From Alkalibaculum bacchi (GTDB lineage: Bacteria; Bacillota; Clostridia; Eubacteriales; Alkalibacteraceae): DNA of 9,992 bases. The translations under genes and the position numbers were made by a program. The notes beneath the pieces are model-generated. The model saw only the letters and a program-made list of their open reading frames with translations. It ran no database searches and was not told the DNA's origin. Each line of letters opens with the position of its first letter. The first letter of the stretch is position 1. Of the stretch, positions 6,073 through 9,992 are shown in pieces. The stretch covers positions 1-9,992 of the forward strand of contig NZ_CALNCS010000135.1 in assembly GCF_937875145.1 (NCBI RefSeq), in the 5' to 3' direction.

Positions 6073-6090
6073 AAATATGGAGGTAATACT

Positions 6091-6792
6091 ATGATAAATA
6101 TATTATTAGTTGACGATGACTTCGACATCTGTGAAATTATTAAGATCAATCTTTCTTCCCTTAACTGTAATCTATACATTGCCAATGATGGTAAAGAGGC
6201 TTTATCTCACTTACATAATCACCATATTGATTTAGTACTATTAGATATTATGTTACCAGATTTAGATGGAGTGGACTTTTGCGGTGAAATACGGAAGATC
6301 AGTAATTGCCCCATTATATTTATAAGCTGTATTGATGATGACAATACAATCGTCAAGGCTCTAGAAATGGGTGGAGATGATTATTTAGTTAAACCTTTTA
6401 ATACCGACGTCCTTATTGCGAGAATTGAGGCTAATTTACGTCGCATTGAGATTGGTATCAATAAAACGGATGATTCTACACTAAAAAAGACTTTTGGAAA
6501 TTGCATTATAGATTCAAGCAACCACACCGTAATTAAAAATAGAGAGAAAATATATTTGTCTCCCTTAGAGTTTAAAATTTTAAACTTTATGGTTGATAAT
6601 CCAAATCAGATTTTATCTCTCAATAAAATATATGATAATATTTGGACCACCCCTAGTTATGGTGACGTGCGGACAGTAAAGGTACATGTAAGCAATATTC
6701 GAAAAAAAATTGAAGATGATCCTGCAGATCCACAGTATATTACGACCATTAGGAGAATAGGTTACTATTTTGTTCTAGAAAATAAAACATAG
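6091..6792 (+). CDS. OmpR/PhoB-family response regulator
   Basis: This DNA-binding regulator has 233 residues. The receiver domain (1-~115) has the acidic pocket Asp8-Asp10, the phosphate-accepting Asp52 in LLDIMLPDLDG, Ser79 in place of the switch Thr/Ser, and Lys101 in DDYLVKPF. The C-terminal winged helix (~135-230) has the family features LSPLEFKIL, the recognition-helix region VRTVKVHVSNIRKKIE and the wing RRIGYYF. The ATG at 6091 follows GGAGG (6079-6083) by 7 nt; a frame upstream of it overlaps the kinase start and is ignored. It is most likely phosphorylated by the divergent kinase. The targets are unknown; close genes such as the pair itself are the first candidates. Its stop lies inside the arm of a long inverted repeat. 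Confidence 0.94.
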   Translation: MINILLVDDDFDICEIIKINLSSLNCNLYIANDGKEALSHLHNHHIDLVLLDIMLPDLDGVDFCGEIRKISNCPIIFISCIDDDNTIVKALEMGGDDYLVKPFNTDVLIARIEANLRRIEIGINKTDDSTLKKTFGNCIIDSSNHTVIKNREKIYLSPLEFKILNFMVDNPNQILSLNKIYDNIWTTPSYGDVRTVKVHVSNIRKKIEDDPADPQYITTIRRIGYYFVLENKT

Positions 6793-6866
6793 TCGTGATT
6801 ATTTGTCGATAAATATTCAATAAGATACCATTAGTATTGCTTAAATATTTAATAATCACAACTATG
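6788..6866. repeat. ~80-bp inverted repeat at the end of the response-regulator gene
   Basis: CATAGTCGTGATTATT (6788-6803) and AATAATCACAACTATG (6851-6866) are inverted copies with one mismatch. Inside them TAAATATT (6810-6817) pairs with AATATTTA (6844-6851, sharing its last base with the outer arm). The left arm includes the stop codon. No T run follows, so it is more a palindromic element or 3'-end stabiliser than a classical terminator. Confidence 0.55.
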
Positions 6867-7071
6867 ATTATGACATTTGTATTATAATCTATATTTTTAT
6901 TATATCTTATTTTTATGAAAAAGTGTTTAAAGATATGGTTAAAAATATATCATTGAACAGGAAATGCGATTAGCGCAATTTTTAGTTTAGAATTTTAAGC
7001 AGAAGGCAAAAGTCTGAAAGCAGAACTTTCTATAGAGAGTATCTTATTTTTTACATCTCGCTTCTTAGTTT
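6867..7071. other. AT-rich intergenic stretch without a recognisable gene
   Basis: This is the middle of a 327-bp gap between two convergent genes. It has no open frame with a ribosome binding site and no clear terminator or RNA gene. It may hold decayed sequence; nothing more can be supported. Confidence 0.5.
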
Positions 7072-7100
7072 GTATGGGATGACGACTCGTTATCCCATAC
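7072..7100. repeat. 13-bp hairpin downstream of the YgiQ gene
   Basis: GTATGGGATGACG (7072-7084) pairs with CGTTATCCCATAC (7088-7100) across a 3-nt loop, with one G·T pair. It lies 20 bp beyond the ygiQ stop and could block transcription from either side, but neither strand has a T run after it. It is a strong structural signal in an otherwise plain gap. Confidence 0.6.
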
Positions 7101-7119
7101 GATAAATGCTAATGGTAAT

Positions 7120-9054
7120 CTAAAGTCTTGTGCGTTTTTTATGCTTTCTGTTGGAATTTGTATGCTTTTTTGTTCTACTCCCATCGGTTTCTCTTTTATT
7201 TCTTTGTCTTACATCAGTAGTTTCTTTTTTATGTTGTTTATCACGGTTGTCTTCATGGGAGCTTTTTCGAGGGCGAATGAGGCAGTGCTTATCATAACCT
7301 ATGAGATCTCTTCTCCCCGCCTTTGTCAGTGCTTCGTACACTAAGTCATAATTTTTCGGTTTTCGATACTGTATTAAAGCTCTCTGCATTGCCTTATCAT
7401 GAGGGTTTTTAGGAACGTATACTTTTCCCATCGTTCTAGGATCTAATTCTGTATAAAACATACAAGTGGACAAAGTCCCTGGAGTAGGATAAAAGTCTTG
7501 TACCTGCTCAGGCATATGATTTAAATCTCTCAAATACTCTGCTAATTCAATAGCCGCATTTAAATCTGAGCCAGGATGACTAGACATTAAGTAAGGAACC
7601 AAAAACTGTTTCATACCTAGCTTTTCATTAATCTTTTCATACTTATTTCTAAACTTTTCATATACTTCTCTTTTTGGTTTACCCATCTTTTCCAAAACTT
7701 TAGGAGAGATATGTTCTGGTGCAACTTTTAATTGCCCACTAATATGGTGTTCACATAGCTCCCAAAAAAAATCATCATTAGGATCTGCCATTAAGTAATC
7801 ATATCGAATGCCAGAGCGAACAAACACCTTTTTTACCTCAGGCAATTCTCTTAGCTCTTTTAAAAGGTTTAGATAATCTTTATGGTCCACTTTTAACTGT
7901 TTACATGGCTCAGGATCTAAGCATTGTTTGTTCATGCAAACACCATGCTTTTCTTGCTTAGTACAGGCCCTATCTCTGAAGTTCGCAGTGGGACCACCTA
8001 CATCGTGAATGTAGCCTTTAAAATCTGACTCGCTTATAATTTTTTTTGCTTCTTCTATTATAGACTCATGACTTCTAGATTGAACTACTCGACCTTGATG
8101 GTAAGTAAGGGCACAGAAATTACAGCCTCCAAAGCAACCTCGATTGCTAATTAAACTAAATTTTACTTCCTTAATGGCTGGAATTCCTCCGTCTTTTTCA
8201 TATATAGGATGGTAAGTTCGCATAAAAGGTAGATCGTAAACAGAATCTAACACTTCTCTAGTCATTGGCTCAGGTGGTGGGTTTTGTACAACAAAATAAT
8301 CTCGATAAGGTTCAACAAGGGGTTTCCCTACTACAGAATCCATATTATTAGACTGAATTAGAAAGCTTTTAGCATATGTCTCTTTTGAGGCTAATATTTC
8401 ATCGTAATGGGGTAAAAAGATGGGCTTATAAGGTCTTTTTTTATCTTTTGTCTTATACACAGTTCCCTCTATAAAAGTAATTTCAGAAACAGGTAATCCG
8501 CTTTCTAAAGCCTCCGCAATTTTAATAATTTGCTCTTCTCCCATTCCATAGACGATCAAATCTGCTTTTGCATCTAAGAGTATGGATCTTCTAATCTTAT
8601 TAGACCAATAATCATAATGAGCAAATCGCCTAAGACTCGCTTCAATCCCCCCTAAAATAATTGGCACATCGCTATATGCTTCCTTGATTTTTGAAGAATA
8701 AATAATCGTAGCGCGATCTGGGCGATACCCTCCTTTTCCACCAGGAGAATACATATCGTCTCTTCTCATTCTCTTGGAAACGGTGTACTGGTTTACCATT
8801 GAATCCATATTTCCACCAGTTACCAAAAATCCAAGCCTTGGTCTGCCAAATCGCTTAAAATCTTTGATGGATTTCCAGTCTGGTTGTGCAATAATGGCAA
8901 CTCGATATCCTCTACTTTCTAATACCCTTCCAATAACTGCGGCTCCGAAGGAAGGATGATCTACATAGGCGTCACCTGAGACCAATACAAAGTCTACCTC
9001 ATTCCATCCCCGTTCAAGTAAATCGTCTTTATCTATAGGTAAAAAATCAATCAT
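7120..9054 (-). CDS. ygiQ: YgiQ family radical SAM protein (UPF0313)
   Basis: This predicted radical S-adenosylmethionine iron-sulfur enzyme is widespread in bacteria; its reaction is, to my knowledge, not established. With the chosen start it has 644 residues. The N-terminal domain (~1-260) carries the family hallmarks SGDAYVDHPSFG, AQPDW and ILGGIEASLRR. The radical SAM core begins with Cys307-X3-Cys311-X2-Cys314 in NRGCFGGCNFCAL and should bind a 4Fe-4S cluster. A second cysteine-rich stretch (RACTKQEKHGVCMNKQC and EPC) follows, also usual in this family. The last ~45 residues are very basic and low in complexity (many Lys, Arg, Asn), as in other clostridial members. The ATG at 9054 is preferred because AGAGGA stands 8 nt before it; an ATG at 9075 would add MRKRNEK but lacks a good site. 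It is single, convergent with the regulator and divergent from the ferritin-like gene. Confidence 0.93.
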   Translation of the reverse strand: MIDFLPIDKDDLLERGWNEVDFVLVSGDAYVDHPSFGAAVIGRVLESRGYRVAIIAQPDWKSIKDFKRFGRPRLGFLVTGGNMDSMVNQYTVSKRMRRDDMYSPGGKGGYRPDRATIIYSSKIKEAYSDVPIILGGIEASLRRFAHYDYWSNKIRRSILLDAKADLIVYGMGEEQIIKIAEALESGLPVSEITFIEGTVYKTKDKKRPYKPIFLPHYDEILASKETYAKSFLIQSNNMDSVVGKPLVEPYRDYFVVQNPPPEPMTREVLDSVYDLPFMRTYHPIYEKDGGIPAIKEVKFSLISNRGCFGGCNFCALTYHQGRVVQSRSHESIIEEAKKIISESDFKGYIHDVGGPTANFRDRACTKQEKHGVCMNKQCLDPEPCKQLKVDHKDYLNLLKELRELPEVKKVFVRSGIRYDYLMADPNDDFFWELCEHHISGQLKVAPEHISPKVLEKMGKPKREVYEKFRNKYEKINEKLGMKQFLVPYLMSSHPGSDLNAAIELAEYLRDLNHMPEQVQDFYPTPGTLSTCMFYTELDPRTMGKVYVPKNPHDKAMQRALIQYRKPKNYDLVYEALTKAGRRDLIGYDKHCLIRPRKSSHEDNRDKQHKKETTDVRQRNKRETDGSRTKKHTNSNRKHKKRTRL

Positions 9055-9179
9055 TTTTTCATTCCTCTTTCTCATGATCCATCAATTTTAATACTAAGGG
9101 TTAGTATAACAAATCAATAAGTAAAATACTAGAATCATTTTAGTCCTTAGTCACTTGTCTTAAGTCACTAGCACTAGGG

Positions 9180-9268
9180 TATTCTTTTAAAGTCAAAATT
9201 CTTCTCTATGCTTAAAGTAACTAGGATAGGAGCTCCAGTTAAATGTAGAGCTATTCTTTTAAAGAATA
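9180..9268. promoter_or_regulatory. Palindrome TATTCTTTTAAAGAATA and a half copy, upstream of the ferritin-like gene
   Basis: A perfect 17-bp palindrome with one central base lies at 9252-9268, 92 bp before the ferritin-like start. Its first 13 bases recur exactly at 9180-9192, 72 bp upstream. The size resembles a homodimer operator, but the sequence does not match the Fur or PerR boxes I know. The stretch 9141-9176 also repeats AGTCACT twice. The gap 9055-9359 should hold the promoters of both divergent genes. Confidence 0.4.
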
Positions 9269-9324
9269 AGAGGTTCCTAAGCTTTGCCACGAGATTAATT
9301 AGTAACTTCCTTATTTAAATGGCA

Positions 9325-9335
9325 TAAAATATACT
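9325..9335 (+). promoter_or_regulatory. Possible -10 region of the ferritin-like gene
   Basis: Overlapping TAAAAT (9325-9330) and TATACT (9330-9335) lie 25-35 bp before the TTG start. No good -35 hexamer is found at 16-18 bp, so the assignment is weak. Confidence 0.3.
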
Positions 9336-9359
9336 AACAATAAAATTGGGGGAATTCCT

Positions 9360-9788
9360 TTGAATATAGATAGATTGATAGATTGTGATAAAGAGTATGA
9401 ATCGTATATTATTTCGAACTTAAAGAATTATATTACAGATGAGCTTATAGATAGCCATTACTATGAAGAGCTATCCCATCTAGCACCATCCAATGTAGCA
9501 AAAGACCTCTTGTTGTCCTTTAGTGAAGATGAGAAAAACCATGCAGAATTATTTGGACAAATATATTATTATTTAAGAGCATCTCATTATACTCCAGAAA
9601 TAAGCTATATAAAAATTAATGATTATAAAGAGTCCATTATTCAAAAGATGAATGACGAGATTAAAGATTACGAAGAATACAGCAAACAATACTTAAATGC
9701 TCCCACTATAGAATGGCAGAATATTTTTTTTGTGGTTAGAGATACAGAAGCCCAACACGCCATGAGACTCCCTTCTCTACTAGAATAA
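9360..9788 (+). CDS. Small ferritin-like (rubrerythrin-type) diiron protein
   Basis: This 142-residue, soluble, probably four-helix protein has metal ligands spaced as in rubrerythrin and ferritin-like domains: Glu28 in helix A, Glu58-X2-His61 (SEDEKNHAE) in helix B, Glu100 in helix C and Glu130-X2-His133 (DTEAQHAM) in helix D. These would hold a two-iron centre. In relatives such centres reduce hydrogen peroxide, store iron or oxidise substrates. The rubredoxin-like tail of true rubrerythrin is absent, so electron supply would be separate. Translation starts at TTG (9360) after GGGGG (9348-9352); no ATG nearby fits the frame. The gene stands alone, ends in a clear terminator and is preceded by a palindrome that may serve its regulation. 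Exact function unknown; oxidative stress defence is a guess from the family. Confidence 0.82.
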   Translation: MNIDRLIDCDKEYESYIISNLKNYITDELIDSHYYEELSHLAPSNVAKDLLLSFSEDEKNHAELFGQIYYYLRASHYTPEISYIKINDYKESIIQKMNDEIKDYEEYSKQYLNAPTIEWQNIFFVVRDTEAQHAMRLPSLLE

Positions 9789-9805
9789 ATCAAGGAGTAG
9801 CTACC

Positions 9806-9828
9806 AGCCGCCATTTGGTGGCTTTTTT
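9806..9828 (+). terminator. Intrinsic terminator of the ferritin-like gene
   Basis: AGCCGCC (9806-9812) pairs with GGTGGCT (9817-9823), with one G·T pair and an ATTT loop; the last paired T starts a run of six T. It lies 17 bp after the stop codon. Confidence 0.88.
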
Positions 9829-9837
9829 CATAAGCTT

Positions 9838-9857
9838 TTACATAGAACTTACAACTA
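9838..9857 (-). repeat. Short copy of the 7-bp tandem repeat (GTTGTAA, GTTCTAT)
   Basis: Read on the minus strand, GTTGTAA and GTTCTAT stand next to each other and are followed by GTA. They match the unit pair near 1245 and the arms of the element at 3828-3978. Confidence 0.5.
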
Positions 9858-9992
9858 CATTGTCTAATTTCTATAAAACAGGGTATATATAATATACTCG
9901 TATATATTAATAGTAATAGAATTTTACTTTCATTATTTATGGTGGATTATATAATTAAGTTAGCCACCATTATACAAAAAAACGCCACGTGA
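9858..9992. other. AT-rich right end with a small inverted repeat, no gene seen
   Basis: ATGGTGG (9939-9945) and CCACCAT (9964-9970) form a 7-bp inverted repeat around an AT-rich loop that contains TATAAT (9950-9955). AATATAC and GTATATATT face each other near 9891-9908. These could belong to the promoter of a gene beyond the window. No coding frame with a ribosome binding site is visible. Confidence 0.35.

Noticed and set aside
6031..6090. Longer N-terminus for the response regulator (ATG at 6031)
   Set aside because: It overlaps the kinase start and places extra hydrophobic residues before the receiver domain; GGAGG at 6079-6083 points to the ATG at 6091.
6033..6185. Longer N-terminus for the histidine kinase (ATG at 6185)
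   Set aside because: It would overlap the first ~95 bp of the divergent regulator gene. The ATG at 6032 has a good ribosome binding site and is followed directly by the expected signal-anchor helix.
7141..8959. Plus-strand open frames inside the ygiQ gene (7141-7344, 8774-8959)
   Set aside because: They are antisense to strongly conserved radical SAM coding sequence, without family resemblance or binding sites.
9252..9268. PerR or Fur box
   Set aside because: The palindrome has the right size but its half-sites do not match TTATAAT or TGATAAT.

Overview
The window looks like chromosomal DNA of a low-GC, anaerobic-type Firmicute, most likely a clostridial lineage of the Alkaliphilus kind. 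The reasons are the AT-rich composition, strong AGGAGG ribosome binding sites, two T-box riboswitches, an OmpR-type two-component pair and a YgiQ-type radical SAM protein. The genus is an inference, not a demonstration.

Left end (1-1203): the 5' two thirds of a tRNA-Val(TAC) gene lies on the minus strand with a good TTGACT-17-TATACT promoter. Behind it is a complete minus-strand birA (biotin protein ligase with an N-terminal helix-turn-helix).

Centre left (1204-3983): a strong promoter (TTGACA-17-TAATAT) starts a leader of about 950 nt that carries two tandem T-box riboswitches. Both read as tyrosine-specific (specifier UAC, antiterminator bulge UGGU). They precede one enzyme gene of the tryptophanase/tyrosine phenol-lyase family, whose ring-pocket residues match tyrosine phenol-lyase but whose expected PLP-binding Arg is Leu. 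Between the T-boxes lie a mosaic of palindromes, a T-box-terminator-like relic and a minus-strand 37-codon frame with a perfect ribosome binding site. A lyase that normally destroys tyrosine, under control that normally answers tyrosine starvation, is the most interesting point of the window. The gene ends in a hairpin followed by a ~150-bp inverted-repeat element whose arms are tandem 7-bp repeats (GTTCTAA type).

Centre (3984-6792): a sensor histidine kinase (extracellular domain, seven-helix membrane region, HisKA/HATPase) and an OmpR-family response regulator are transcribed divergently from a 57-bp gap with overlapping -10-like sequences. This differs from the usual co-directional operon. 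No sequence link to the lyase gene is visible.

Right (6793-9992): palindromic intergenic DNA separates the regulator from a convergent gene for a YgiQ/UPF0313 radical SAM protein. A divergent small ferritin-like diiron protein with a TTG start and a clear terminator follows. The last ~160 bp are AT-rich, without a recognisable gene. Short copies of the 7-bp repeat recur at three places: near birA, around 3828-3978 and near 9840.
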